Assembly: GCA_015039365.1 (NCBI GenBank)
Contig: WION01000074.1
Coordinates: forward strand, 62,001-126,000
Length of the DNA: 64,000 bases
Direction of reading: 5' to 3'
Source of the DNA: Amanita rubescens
Taxonomy: Eukaryota > Basidiomycota > Agaricomycetes > Agaricales > Amanitaceae
Shown piece by piece: positions 48,635 to 59,962 of the stretch. The position numbers were made by a program, and so were the translations under genes. The first letter of the stretch is position 1; each line of letters starts with the position of its first letter. The notes below the pieces were generated by a model, which saw only the letters and a program-made list of their open reading frames with translations, did not search any database and had not been told where the DNA came from.

Positions 48635-49207
48635 ATTCGAATACCTCAGGATGATGTACTTAGATGGTCCACAGACCCCCCGGCCTTTGTCCAGGACTCC
48701 TTCGCAGTCTCGCCACACCTTTCCGGTTACCTTAGCACGCAGAGAGCCCAGCACCGTCTCGCAGTAGGACTCTCCTGCTACATACAATCGAAACATCAGC
48801 CCTACTTTGGCCAAACTGCAGGCCCCACTGCTCTGGCAGCGTTTCCTTCATCCACCTCACCATCCTTCCCTCCGTCCGCTTTTGAGAGTACGTCAAGTGA
48901 GCACCATCTCGGATTCGACACGAACGAGGAAGCGAAGGCGAAACGGGCAGGCACATCAACTATTTCTTCTTCAGCTACACGACAACAAGACGGATACTAT
49001 GGTCCTAAGTACAAGATCACCAAGGCTCCGCCCGGCCCACTAGCACATCCAAGCTTCCGTCTTCTCCGAGTCACGGCCGCACTCGCGTACACCTCTCGCG
49101 TCACCTGGATCACTCATGGGCTTCGTTGCGTTGCCCGTGAAATACCTCCCTTACGTCACGATCGCAATTGTTGGACACTTTTGGTGGTGGACTATGTGGG
49201 CTCCTGA
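48635..49207 (+). CDS. possible exon of an unrecognised gene
   Basis: 190 codons are open without a stop and without Met at the beginning. A CAG precedes GATGATGTA at 48650, so the frame may start as a second exon. The translation includes LSGYLSTQRAQHRLAVGLSC and YYGPKYKITKAPPGPLAHP. No family is recognised and the first exon was not found. It could also be a chance open frame in GC-rich sequence. Confidence 0.25.
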   Translation: MRIPQDDVLRWSTDPPAFVQDSFAVSPHLSGYLSTQRAQHRLAVGLSCYIQSKHQPYFGQTAGPTALAAFPSSTSPSFPPSAFESTSSEHHLGFDTNEEAKAKRAGTSTISSSATRQQDGYYGPKYKITKAPPGPLAHPSFRLLRVTAALAYTSRVTWITHGLRCVAREIPPLRHDRNCWTLLVVDYVGS

Positions 49208-50110
49208 CGAGCGTGGACGATCACATCCCCTGGAACGGCTCGGCCGTGCCCTTCAGTGGTTACAGTCATTGATCGGGGAAGGCAATGGGCTCGCGGGGGT
49301 AGTGGTGTGCAAGTTATCCTCCTAGATGACCCTGCCGGGTTTTCTTCGGGGCACAACTGGGGTTCTTGTAGACGGCTTGGAAGTTGAGTATACTCATCAT
49401 GGTTTCTTTTGTTGTCTCTCATCCTATCTCCAGTTACCGTGATATGTATCGTGATTTCGATTCGGAATGAGACTAACCCAAATATACCGTTATAGTTGCA
49501 GAGGACGATGGAGCGATAGAAACGGGCGAACTCAGGTAGCAGATGCACGGGGTTAAACATGTTGGAAAGTGGTCTATGCGTCACTTTCCGAAGAAAGAGG
49601 TGAGCGCTTGATGATGTGGCGGAATGTCACTAATGCTGAACGCAAAAAGCAGGCCACACGTCACATTCATCAGCAATGTTTCGTCTTTATGACAGCTGCT
49701 TCAATCTGGTGCGATCACCGCCGGAGCTCCGTCTACTTCCGCGTTCTACTTAACGGCGTATTGTATCACAGGTTTCAAGCGATCCTCCTGTGATATCAGC
49801 AGCTGGCAGCTGCATAGGCGTTGATAGCTGATGAATCCCGTTTCGGTATTAGTGGCGCCCGTTATCGTGAAAGATTCCTGCTCGTATCTCTTCTCATACT
49901 ACTCGGGGCAATAAGGGAGACAATTGTCCGGTTTTATCCGGACGGATGGAAGGCCGCACAGACTCCGACGCGAACATAAAATGACTTCATGCAGGATTTA
50001 AAATTACAGAACTGAGCCCAAGGTGTATTAACTACGCCACGGCAGCTCTTCAACTTTTAACCCTGCATGCGACTCGGTGTCTATTACCTTCAAATGAAGA
50101 TTTACCCAAT
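49208..50110. other. intergenic; right part belongs to the duplicated secreted-protein region
   Basis: No gene seen. From about 49860 on the bases resemble the 3' flank of the secreted-protein gene at 53762-53956 (shared TATCTCTTCT...ACTCGGGGCAA and ATTTAAAATTACAGAA). Confidence 0.5.
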
Positions 50111-50111
50111 G

Positions 50112-50291
50112 CAGCATTTGCTACCTTCTCCTGGGATGAGATTGCAGAGAGGATGGTAATGGGTCGGGAATAGCGGCAAGCAACCATCAAGACACTACTG
50201 TCCTTGCTATGCCTCCACTCGAACTGAGTAGGAAGAGCAGTAGAAGCGTGCTGCGTCACGAAGAATAGTTATTAGTCGCCGAGAATCTCAT
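50112..50291 (-). pseudogene. degenerate copy of the six-cysteine secreted-protein gene
   Basis: Aligned with the gene at 53762-53956 by its flanks. ATG at 50291 gives MRFSATNNY and then a stop, where the intact gene has MKFSATVLM. Further on, GGAGAAGGTAGCAAATGCTGCA corresponds to the Cys-rich end in altered form. The signal peptide and most cysteines are lost. Confidence 0.55.
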
Positions 50292-50990
50292 ATTTTTGGA
50301 AGACGGTAGGTAGGCTATGGGCGAGTCCTAATCAGAGTTAACGACTCGACATGTCAGGAGACTTACCGTTTAAAGAGGTGCTGGGGAATCCGAAGCGTCT
50401 TGGGGTGTCAATATTGACGGTTTTATTTCATTGGAATTTGGCCTTTGGCGTTGGTCACGCTCGTTGACCAACTCGTTTATACACTGCTGGATGGAGCTTA
50501 CTTAGTCTCGCACAAGATTGGAATTCGAAAGCGGCACAATACAAACAATTTATTCGCAGTCGCTGGCAGGCAGGGCTGGTTCCCAGAACGGCCGTATTCA
50601 GGAGCATCCTCGAGTGAGAAATGTGGCAAGCATTCCCCGCCCTCCGCTCCCTACTGGCCATTCTCCCCAGGGCTTCATTGGCAAGAACATTTCGTGCGCG
50701 CCTGGCTAGGGTCGCGCAACTACGCGTTCTGCCTCACCGTATCCCCACCGCACCCCATTACAAACGTGCAATGCAGTACAGTCCAATTCGCATAAGAAAG
50801 AAAAAAAGAAAATCCAGGTCCGAGTCCTAGTCCTTGGGTATATTGTCCGTGTCCAGCACGAGCGAGTCACTTGCAAAACAATAAAAAAGAGCGAAAGTGA
50901 AGGCTATTAGATTGAGCGTTAACGAAAGATATACCAAGTCTGAAATGTTGCTCACCAGAAAATAAATGGAAAGAGCCAACGCCCTCGGAT

Positions 50991-52462
50991 TTACCATATC
51001 TCATTCAAGTCCTCCTCAGCATTCACTTCAAAGTGGAGATCTCCATTTGGGCTCGTGACGATGATTTCCGGAATAGCAGGCATCATTTCCTCTTCTTCCG
51101 CCACCACCTCGTCTGCGGGAAGCACCTCCCCGAACCTGATCGTCCAGTTGTACCACGAAGCATCCAGCTGAAGGTCCTTGTATGAGCCACTCGCGATAGC
51201 CTCCTGGTCATAATCGACCGCCGTCGCATTGTTTGCATACATTGCCGATGCGAGGTCGCCGTCACTGGGGCTCGTCACGATCAGGCTTGGGATCTTCGGA
51301 ATCGGGGCATTGTACTTTTCAGGCGTGAGCACCTTCCACTTCAACGACGGAGCCCAGTCCTGCAAAGGGATGTCAATAATGCACTCGTCCTGAAGAACGC
51401 ACCGGTTGTTTTGAACTGAATTTTCAAGCGCCCTCTGCGCAGCTCTCTTCTTGTCGCGCTTATACTTGGCAACAAAGATATGCGGAGGGCGGCCAACGGC
51501 GGTGTTAGGGAACTCGAGGGAGTAGTTAATCTCGACGTTCATCAGCTCGGATAAGGAGGTGTCCATGAGCCGTTCCTCGGGAGCGTCGAGCTTGTTTAGC
51601 ATCTCGGATAGATCGAAAGTGTCGTCGGCCACTTCAGCGTCATCAAAGTACTCGACAGGGTCGATGTATTCAATTCTCTCTGTCAGAGAATCGGGGACCG
51701 CGTCGAGGGTAATGTCCGCCTCGTTCATGTTACCGCGGGAGAGTCTCGCCAAAGATCTCTTCCGTGTCACTTCGATGCTATCGTTGTGGCGCTTAGCCAA
51801 TGGCGAAGAGACGTCGAAAAGGCTCTCGGTGCAAGACAGCGTGATTCCGTCCAAGTGTGTGATCCTTCTCTTCTTGGGCGTTGAGATCTTTGCTGCCGCG
51901 AGGCCAGTTTCCCAGTCCTCGTCATCAAAGTCCTATCGATAGTGGTCAGGAAAAGAAATGACGAACAATAAAAAAGACAATACCATCTGCACCGAGTCCA
52001 ATGCTTCGGATAGGCATGCAAGCACAGGACGAACGAAAGACTCTTTCTTTTCATCCTGGGATTAATTGTGCTCAGAGATTCGACTTGCGCAAAACATCGA
52101 GAACACGATTACCTTTGCAATGGACCTAACGCGCTTTACGTCTCCTAGGTCAGCGCCTTTTTTGATTTTGTGCTCGTCGGCAACCATTATCTTAGCAGGC
52201 GCCGACCTAGTCGAACCCCTATGTCATGTCAGTCATCACATCTCACTGCCGTCAAGAAAGGACAGACTCACTGTTTTTTAGAGAAAGGAGGAATATTTTC
52301 CTTACCTTGAGAAGAAGCGTTAGCGCTCTTTTTAGAAGAAGGAATACGGGAAGTAAAGGTGGGGAGACGGGAAGCGGGAGAGGGGGAAGGGGAAGGGGAG
52401 GAATTTTCCAAGGCCAGCTTGGAAGCGGTGGGGAAGGTCTTTCGGGGAAGTTTGGAATACAT
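50991..52462 (-). CDS. hypothetical nuclear-type protein with a KEN box
   Basis: ATG 52462 (MYSKLPRKTF). About 430 residues in four exons: a Ser/Pro-rich first exon ending GKENIPPFSKKQ, then SAPAKIMVADEHKIKKG, DEKKESFVRPVLACLSEAL, and a long last exon starting DFDDEDWETGLAAAK with KISTPKKRRITHL. Introns are short with clean GT-AG borders. The KEN tripeptide is the known recognition signal for the APC/C-Cdh1 ubiquitin ligase, and STPKKRR looks like a CDK-site plus nuclear-localisation signal. Two segments near the end repeat IPEIIVTSP/IPSLIVTSPS. The family is not recognised; a cell-cycle-regulated role is inference. Confidence 0.7.
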
Positions 52463-53760
52463 GTTAATGGTATGGGTAATTGGTAAATGTGTGTTTGGTA
52501 CGTGTGTATGTATGCGGGGGATCAAAAGGGATATCTGAAGAGATGCGACAACGGATGCAGGTTTATATACGCCTCGACCGATTGTAAACGAAACTGACCT
52601 GTGGCTGACGCCAATAAGGGGCTCTGGCGCGGTCCTTGCCCATGGGCCCGGCCCGGGAGTGTGCCCGACTCCACCGTTTAACTTTAGGGGGTCTGTGCGT
52701 GCAGCCCTAACCAAACGTCCAGGACATATAAGAATCGCTAACTTGAGTTCTCGTTTCGACGCACGCCAAGCGACATCGATCGTTGAGTTGGAGGACTTGA
52801 CAGGAGGATGACGAGAACCGTAAGTATTTTAAGAGATGTGGCTGTGCAGCTTCGCCATTGGTTGCCGTCACCTATGTTATGCAAGCGTTATCGCACCAGA
52901 AATTTCCCCGCCTCAGGCTCGTGCAGAACGATCTTTCCATTATCTTCCATCCAATTCTCTTGCCACACTGGCAACTAGCCTCAGCACGTGCAAGACTCCT
53001 TTCAGCTGTTCCACAAAATCCGCCGCCGTGTCCAACGATTGAGGGTAACAATGAAGAAAAGCACGAAAAAACATGTTTGCGGGGTCATCACCGTTACGAG
53101 CAACGGCGCCGCGCACAGCGTGAATATAGTCAAACTCAATCTATAAGCCTTCATGCCTTGCCAGTGGGTCGTTGTTTCGAAATACGATGCAAGGACGCGC
53201 CTTAGTCCTTCCTCTATCGAATCTAACATTAACACTTGTGAGCGAAGAATGCGTCAAGGTATACTCTACTAATGGTGGCTCAGTAGGGAGATGGAGCGGA
53301 GGATGATCCGGCGGCCAACAATGGGGTAACAGCAGTTGGGAAGGACAGTCTTGGTTTGTGATGTTACGCCGCAGGGAAAGGCCAGCTTCAGGGGGAAGTA
53401 GGAGCACCTGCTGTTGATAGTTGATGTGCTCGTTTTCGGTCGCTAAGCTGTTTGTTGTGGATGAAGAGATAGCAATTCAAGACGGCACTTGTTTTCGTAA
53501 AAGGTTCCTACTTGTATCTCTTCTTTTCATACTCGGGGCAACGAGGGAGACAATCATCTGGTTTACTTTGGTGGCACTATGACTTATTATGACAGAAGAG
53601 AGCACAGACGACGTGTTGAACGTCATTGAACGATTTCACAATTTAAAATTACAGAATCAAGACAGGACTACAGAACAGCTTCCAACTTTCAATTCTGCGC
53701 GAAACCCTTTAAGTAAGTTTATTGTCTACCACCGCCAACTAAAGACTCACCCAACGACAC
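52463..53760. other. intergenic, no convincing gene
   Basis: Short frames occur on both strands (for example 52858-53205) without recognisable product. From about 53400 the left arm of the inverted duplication begins. Confidence 0.4.
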
Positions 53761-54676
53761 TTTAAGTGCAACACTTGCTACACTCTCCTAGAATGAGCTT
53801 CAAAGGGCAAACATTAGGAAGTGGCGGCGCGGGCCAGCAACCAGGAAGACAATACTCTTCTCCCAAGGTCACAACTTGGGGGTAATAGCCGGGGACAGCA
53901 AAGGCTGGCACCGATGCACAGACGATGGCCATGAGGACGGTCGCTGAGAATTTCATATTGTTGGAGAGTAGTAGGTAACCTGCGGGGCGAGTTCTAATCA
54001 AAACTGACGGCTCGAGATGGGCAGGAAACTCACTGATGACAGAAGTGCAGAGGAACCTGGAGTCTTGGCTGTCGACATTGAGAGCTTTTATATCATTGGA
54101 ATGCCTATGATCCTGGTCATTTATGGCAGATGACGATAGAGCGTATTCCGGGAACCGAACACTCGATTATCGCTACTCGGAACCATGAAATCAGAACGTA
54201 CGGCTATGTCCCTGTCCGCTGCCTATGTCATTCCCAAGCATGTAGGCAGCCGAACAGAAGCCAGAAAAGATATCATGGAATACATTCTGAACGCGATCAT
54301 GAGGTGTCACCGGTTTTACGACTATACCTTTTTAGCAGATTAAGGTCCATGCAGCACGTTAAAACGTCCCGTAGTCACACTAGCGTGGCAGTGGTAGTAC
54401 GGTTCGCTCGGAGGAACGTTCGCGCGCGCTCTAGAGCCACTTTATGCTTCAAACGGTTTTTGTCATTTTTATATTCATTGAAAGTATACTTGGATGAAGA
54501 TGGATACATAGAATGTCATAACCCAGCCGAAGGTCTCCGGTGCAATGGTATATATTGACCCATGCACTTACCAATCCCCTATCGATCGAAGCTTCAGGTT
54601 TCAGTTGAGAATGAGCAATTAGCAACGTACAAGCGTCATTTGCGTGAGCTCGAATATAAACGCATCGTATGCCGCA
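53500..54676 (+). repeat. left arm of a 1.15-kb inverted duplication
   Basis: Matches 56340-57500 in opposite orientation, including the secreted-protein gene, its upstream region (GAGCGTATTCCGGGAACCGAACA here, complement near 56885) and an inner end GAGCTCGAATATAAACG. The arms are diverged except around the coding sequence. A 1.66-kb spacer separates them. Confidence 0.75.
53762..53956 (-). CDS. small secreted six-cysteine protein, copy B
   Basis: 64 residues from ATG 53956. MKFSATVLMAIVCASVPAFA is a typical signal peptide; the mature part starts VPGYYPQVV and carries six cysteines in the pattern C-x3-C-x9-C-x8-C-x2-CC, ending CCT. Size and cysteine content fit fungal small secreted proteins of unknown function (effector-like or cell-wall-associated). 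It is not a hydrophobin, which has eight cysteines. Nearly identical in the C-terminal half to copy C at 57088-57372, which lies in the opposite arm of an inverted duplication. A GTGAGT follows the stop in both copies. Confidence 0.75.
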   Translation of the reverse strand: MKFSATVLMAIVCASVPAFAVPGYYPQVVTLGEEYCLPGCWPAPPLPNVCPLKLILGECSKCCT

Positions 54677-56339
54677 GGGCCCAAGGGATTACGACGCTGC
54701 GGGTAGTTACCCCAGCGAGGAAACCCCCGGTCCACCGTGCCTGGCACCCTCCGACTTCGCAATCGCACCATTTCCGAACCAAGCGCCTGCACTTGGCCAG
54801 CCGCGCCCAACTTCTAGGGAGTGGTGCGGGGCCTTATCGTTAGCACCGTACTCGTCTCGAGGCAATCGGGATGCAGACTATCTGGTCTGTGGTGTGAGTT
54901 TATTACCTTGCTCCGAAGGCTTGACAAGCCTGTTTCCTGGTATTATTGTTTGGATAGTAGGCTTGCCACTGCAGCCACTTCAAGTTCAACTTGTCCTCCG
55001 ATCTGATCGACGGTCCTCTGAGTCCTTTCGCTGCCCTTCAGAACCGTTTTCTGTTACTAGCACCGTTCTCCCGTGCACTAGATGTATCGATGCCCGCTGT
55101 AGAATCGGCATCACGCTCTGCCAATTTCAGAATATCTTTGTGCTGCTTTCGCCGTCGTCGGCCGCCGTTCAATGCCACGGCCTGCTGGAACCCTTTGATA
55201 CAGCACGTTATGTCGAACCAGAGGTCGTACCGTCTACCATACGGCGCTTTGGTCGAGGTTCATTTTAATCTTCCACATCCATACTGGACGGTTTCGCGTC
55301 GCATAGCGTGATAAATCGGACAAGAGAAACAGACAAAAACAAATGTATGTCCGATCTCTATCTCCACCCAAGTTCGTGCCAGTCCTGGCAGCTATTCCCC
55401 ACTCGAGTAATGTCAAAGCTACATCTGCCAGTTCTTCAAGGGTGCAGCGATGCCTGGCTCACGTGAATAATGCCATATTACGGTTTACCCAAACCTCACC
55501 CTCACTTTGTCCCCGCTTTCACTACGACCACTGCTCACGAACTTCATGAAAAAGCTCTTCTCGACTGACTTGGCCAACTACGATGCCCAGGATCATGCTA
55601 GTGACGATAAGCCCTTGTTCTGTCGGTTCCGGCCGAGATGTCAGAAAACTGGGCCGAACCGAACTTCGGTATCGCTATCAGAATCATCCTGCGAGTCGTG
55701 TATTGACACCTTAGTTTGCCCAAAAGGGATAAGTGAACACGTACATCCGGTGGCCACTGACATAACAGTATGTGCATCACGGTGATTACACGCTGCGCCG
55801 ACATCCGGTCCTTTGTTAACGAGTCACGATCACACCGACATCTTCACCCTCATCTTCTGTCATTCATCGACGTGGCAACTTTTCACGTTATATCGTCTAA
55901 CCGGGTAAGGTGCTACGCTCATCGTGACATGATAATTCGATAGATAACATGCATGGAGGAGTCAAAGCGGGGGAAGTACACTTGTAGTTTCAAACACCGC
56001 CATCTTCAATCTCATCTTCATTCAATCATCGACGTGGAAATTTTTCACATTATATCCTCTAACCGAGCAAGGTGCTATGGATCGTTACGGTACGATGAAC
56101 AAAGATATGCATGGGGTAAGCATGGGAACTGCGCGCTCGAATCCATTAATCAAAATATGCTCTTCAGCTTGTGACTTACTTTTGCGTATCAACTGCTTCG
56201 GACACGAGTTCAGCCAAAAAGACGTCAGACCAATTCTTGCAACAAACCGGACCGAACATCCACGAGGAACTTCCTTGCAACGGGAGATACACAGCACCAG
56301 AATTCAAGTTGATGTGATTGTAGTCCCTTGAACCCTCCA
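54677..56339. other. spacer between the arms of the inverted duplication
   Basis: No gene could be supported. It includes an open frame at 54669-55268 without recognisable features, a region near 55485-55560 resembling 62165-62220, and a direct tandem repeat at 55833-56117. Confidence 0.4.
55833..56117. repeat. direct tandem duplication of about 125-160 bp
   Basis: CACCGACATCTTCACCCTC from 55833 and CACCGCCATCTTCAATCTC from 55995 start two copies that continue with ATCGACGTGG, TTTTCAC, TTATATC and CTAACCG to ATGCATGG. The copies differ at many positions. Confidence 0.6.
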
Positions 56340-57500
56340 GCATCCAATGATATGTTTATATTCGAGCTCTCTCCCTCGCGCAAATGACTCTTGTACGTCG
56401 CTAGTTTCTCATACTCAACTGAATCGACGATAGGGCATTGGTAAGTGCATGAGTCAACATATGTCATTCCACCGGAGACCTTTGGCCGTCCTACGACAGT
56501 CTATGTATCCATCTTCGACTAAGTATATTCTGATTCCAAGAATATAGAAATGACATAAACGGTTTGAAGCATAAAGTGGTTCTAGAGCGCACACAAACAT
56601 TTCCCCGAGCGAATCATTCTACCACTTCCACACTAGCAGTCGGGACTTATTCAACGTTTTGACGTGCGGCATGGACGTTATTTGATTTGCCAAAAAGGTA
56701 TAGTCGTGAAAACAGTGACACCTCATGATCACTTATGTTAACGTTCAGAATATATTATATCTTTTCCGGCTTCTATTCGGCTGCCGACAGTCTAAGGAAG
56801 GGTATAGGCAACGAAGCCATTGTTTCCAGGGACATGGCAGTACGTTCTAATTTCATGTAGTTCCGAGTAGCGATAATCGAGTGTTCGGTTCCCGAAATAC
56901 GCTCTATCGTCATCCTGCCATAAATGACCAGGATCATAGGCATTCCAATGATATAAAAGCTCTCAATGTCGACAGCCAAGACTCCAGGTTCCTCTGCACT
57001 TCTGTCATCAGTGAGTTTCCTGCTCATCTCGAGTCGTTAATTTTGCTTAGAACTCTCCCCGCAGGTTACTTACAACTCTCTAACAATATGAAATTCTCAG
57101 CTACCATCCTCATGGCCATCGTTTGCGCATCGGTGCCAGCCTTTGCTGTCCCTGGCTATTACCCACAAGTCGTGAACATGGGAGATGATGCTCACGTTGG
57201 CCATTACCCCCAAGTGGTGGGCTTGGGAGAAGGTGCTCGCTCCAGCCATTACCCCCAAGTGGTGACCTTGGGAGAAGAGTACTGCCTTCCTGGTTGCTGG
57301 CCCGCGCCGCCGCTTCCTAATGTTTGCCCTTTGAAGCTCATTCTCGGAGAATGTAGCAAGTGCTGCACGTAAACCGTTGGGTGAGTCTTTTGTTGAAGGT
57401 GGTGGACAAAAAGCTTACTTGAAGGGCTTCACGCAGAATTGAAAGTTGAAGAGAAGGGCTGTTCATATGTAGTCCACTGTCTTGATTCTGTAATTTTAAA
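56340..57500 (-). repeat. right arm of the 1.15-kb inverted duplication
   Basis: Reverse-complement counterpart of 53500-54676. It contains secreted-protein copy C on the plus strand and the same upstream sequence. Confidence 0.75.
57088..57372 (+). CDS. small secreted six-cysteine protein, copy C with internal repeats
   Basis: 94 residues from ATG 57088. The signal peptide differs from copy B by one residue (MKFSATILM). The mature protein has three YPQVV repeats of 15 residues (GYYPQVVNMGDDAH, HYPQVVGLGEGARSS, HYPQVVTLGEEYC), where copy B has one. The six-cysteine end is the same as in copy B. Identity of the Cys domain against weaker identity of the flanks suggests selection or gene conversion. 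Confidence 0.8.
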   Translation: MKFSATILMAIVCASVPAFAVPGYYPQVVNMGDDAHVGHYPQVVGLGEGARSSHYPQVVTLGEEYCLPGCWPAPPLPNVCPLKLILGECSKCCT

Positions 57501-57693
57501 TCCTGTGAAATCGTTTGACGTTCAACACGTCATCTATGCTCAAAGAAGTCGGCTTATACTTTTGAAATGAGAAAGAATTTCGCTGTTGAGACGCCAATCC
57601 AATAGATTTACATTGTCATCGTCATAAAGTCAAAAATACACAAAATAAAAAGTAAACAGTAAAAGTACAAAATCCCGCAGCCCAAGTTTCGCA

Positions 57694-59089
57694 TCAAGCG
57701 ATCTTGCCAAGTTTTAGAACTCGGTTCAAGTCCAGCGCAGCCTTAATAATGCTCCCGATAGAATCCCCCTCACCTTCATCCTCAGTAATTTTATTCTCAA
57801 TCTCGTCAGGAATATAAGGCCACGGGTCATAAGGGTCGCGCATGGAAACGGCTGGCTTAGTCTCCGCGAAGTTGAATAAGCCAAAGCTAATGACAGATAG
57901 CCTCGATGAGATGGGAGAACGAGCGGAGCTATTCTTCAATTCCTCCGTCGCCTTGGTCCAAGTAACAGTGGCCTTCTTAAACGCTAAAGTGATGTCTTCA
58001 GAGAAAGAGAACGAGGTTGAGTCGTGTCGAGGACGCGAAGGAGGCTTCCGAACAGGTAATATGACCTTATCGTTGATATTGTGTCTGGAGAACGTCGGCG
58101 TATCGTCTGAAGCAAAGGGCATTACGGCCGGAATGGACATTGAAGGGATGGAGAAGGATGATCATATATAGTCGATGGTTTCCAAACGGCTGCCTCCGTC
58201 AAGTCAAGCTCTTCTGGATCATCGGAGAATGAGAGATGCAGAACTAGTTTCTTGATATGAGATTCCCGTAGTTCCAAGATATTGATCAGGGATGTCGAGG
58301 CTCGTAGCCGAATCGGAGGGTGGAAAGGAGTCTTCCCCGAGGACGACTTCAGAGGGGTAAAAAAAGCATTCTTTCGTCGTAACATCGATGATGTTTGCCG
58401 CTAGATCTAGAAGCGTAATGTTGGTATCAGGGAGGGTCAAACCATCGAGAAGCTGGGTTTCCAAGAGCTGATAGTCACTTGGCTCGGAGATTATGACAAG
58501 AGGCACGGCAAACGTAACATCTTGAGTGACTTGAAGGTGTTAAATAATCCTAAAACATGGAAGATTTAGAAGAATCATCGCAGATCGGACTTGCCAGGTA
58601 GATGGGGAAGACAGATGTCATCCGAGTATTCCATGACGGGATTATCGAGGCCATAGGCGTGCCGGTCCACAGTGCAGTTACGCACAAGCAGTATGTATGG
58701 AGGAGGAATAGAAGCGGTAATAGTTGAGCGTAGATGAAGAAAGAAATTACCAAGCGTACAGTAGACGTCTTCAGGGTAGATGGTAGGAGAAACAGAAAAA
58801 AATCGAAGCTTCTGTTCACCATTTACTTGAGCATTTCGACGAGGAGGCGGACGTACGATTGTTGCCGAGTCCGGCACTGGCTGTTACTTTGTCACGCATC
58901 ACCTCGGCTCGGCTCGATAATGTATTTGAGCAATGGGTAACAGGCATAGGCGCTGAGCTCGGCGTGGAAGCCGTTGGCAGGAAGAGGCTGGCCTAGCATG
59001 GAGGAACTCGCAGAAAAACGGAGAGAGGTGGCGCCAGATAGAGGCAAAAGTCCCAGAGTGTTAATGAGGCGCTCGAGCCTGCCATCCAT
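57694..59089 (-). CDS. hypothetical multi-exon protein
   Basis: Probable start ATG 59089 (MDGRLERLINTLGLLPLSG). Exon-like blocks follow: VNGEQKLRFFSVSPTIYPEDV with YILLVRNCTVDRHAYGLDN (58877-58575), ISEPSDYQLLETQLLDG with ITLLDLAANIIDV (about 58506-58380), and a last block from 58140 (MPFASDDTPTFSRHN) to RVLKLGKIA at the stop 57694. The exon borders are not all resolved. No domain is recognised. A truncated copy of the middle block lies at 62262-62500. Confidence 0.5.
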
Positions 59090-59962
59090 CGTTACGAACA
59101 CTATGTGGATGGTGTTCAGTCTTGATGTTAGCCTACCGGGATGGTTCTGCTGTTGTTTAACGTTTATGATCGAACCAGAGCTGTCAAAGGCGATAGATCG
59201 AAGTCGCACGTGCCAGCACTATCGCGAATGCGCGCATCGCGCAGGGAGCACCTATTCCGAGATCTGAACATTATTAGTAACAAAACGATCTAGAACACAT
59301 TTACTACGACGCACTTTTCAGACTCCAGATGCATTTTGTATTCACGATAACGCTCTGAGCATTCCCTGCGAGCTCTGCGAGCTCTGCAAGACATCTCGTG
59401 CGATAGCAGGCCACGTTTCATTATATTTTGCCACAAATGTGGCAGATGGCACCACCGCTGTCTCGTGACGTCTCGAAAGGCCGCCGTTGTTCGTCGTTGT
59501 TGCAGAGGGTAATACAGGGCAATGCGAATCAAAAATCAAGATAATTGATTAAAACAGCATTATCTCACTCAATCGAACCTTATAAGGGTCTGATCTTGAT
59601 CACAAGGGCCGTTAAAAGGGGTCATCAGAGATATCAGAGATGTGCCTTAGAAGGCTCAATCGAAAATTCCGATAGCCCTGTATTGATGTGATTTGCGTGT
59701 ATGACGCATAGAGGGCGAGAGCGAGAAGAGACGAAATCGAAAGGACGAGCGGCCCGGGACCGTGCGACCTTCCGAATTAGGAACGTGAGGAAGCATTTCC
59801 TTTCTGAGATATAACCAGGACCAGTCCCAAGTTATTTATAAACTGCTGCCTACGGTGGCGGCATGGTCCCCCTTCGCAACACCAAATTTCCAGCTCCCGA
59901 ACAAGCAGACGCGTTCCCGTCACGTGCTGTCAGCCTCTGCCTGCTCCTTGTGCAAAACCGCT
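59090..59962. other. intergenic between divergent genes
   Basis: Holds the upstream regions of the minus-strand hypothetical gene and the plus-strand Crinkler-like gene. No gene seen. Confidence 0.45.

Noticed and set aside
50445..50830. Short plus-strand frames downstream of the KEN-box gene
   Set aside because: No recognisable product, no splice pattern and no conserved neighbour; left as intergenic.
54669..55268. 199-codon frame in the spacer of the inverted duplication
   Set aside because: Ser/Pro/Leu-rich without domain, starts inside a duplicated noncoding arm, and several other frames are equally open.
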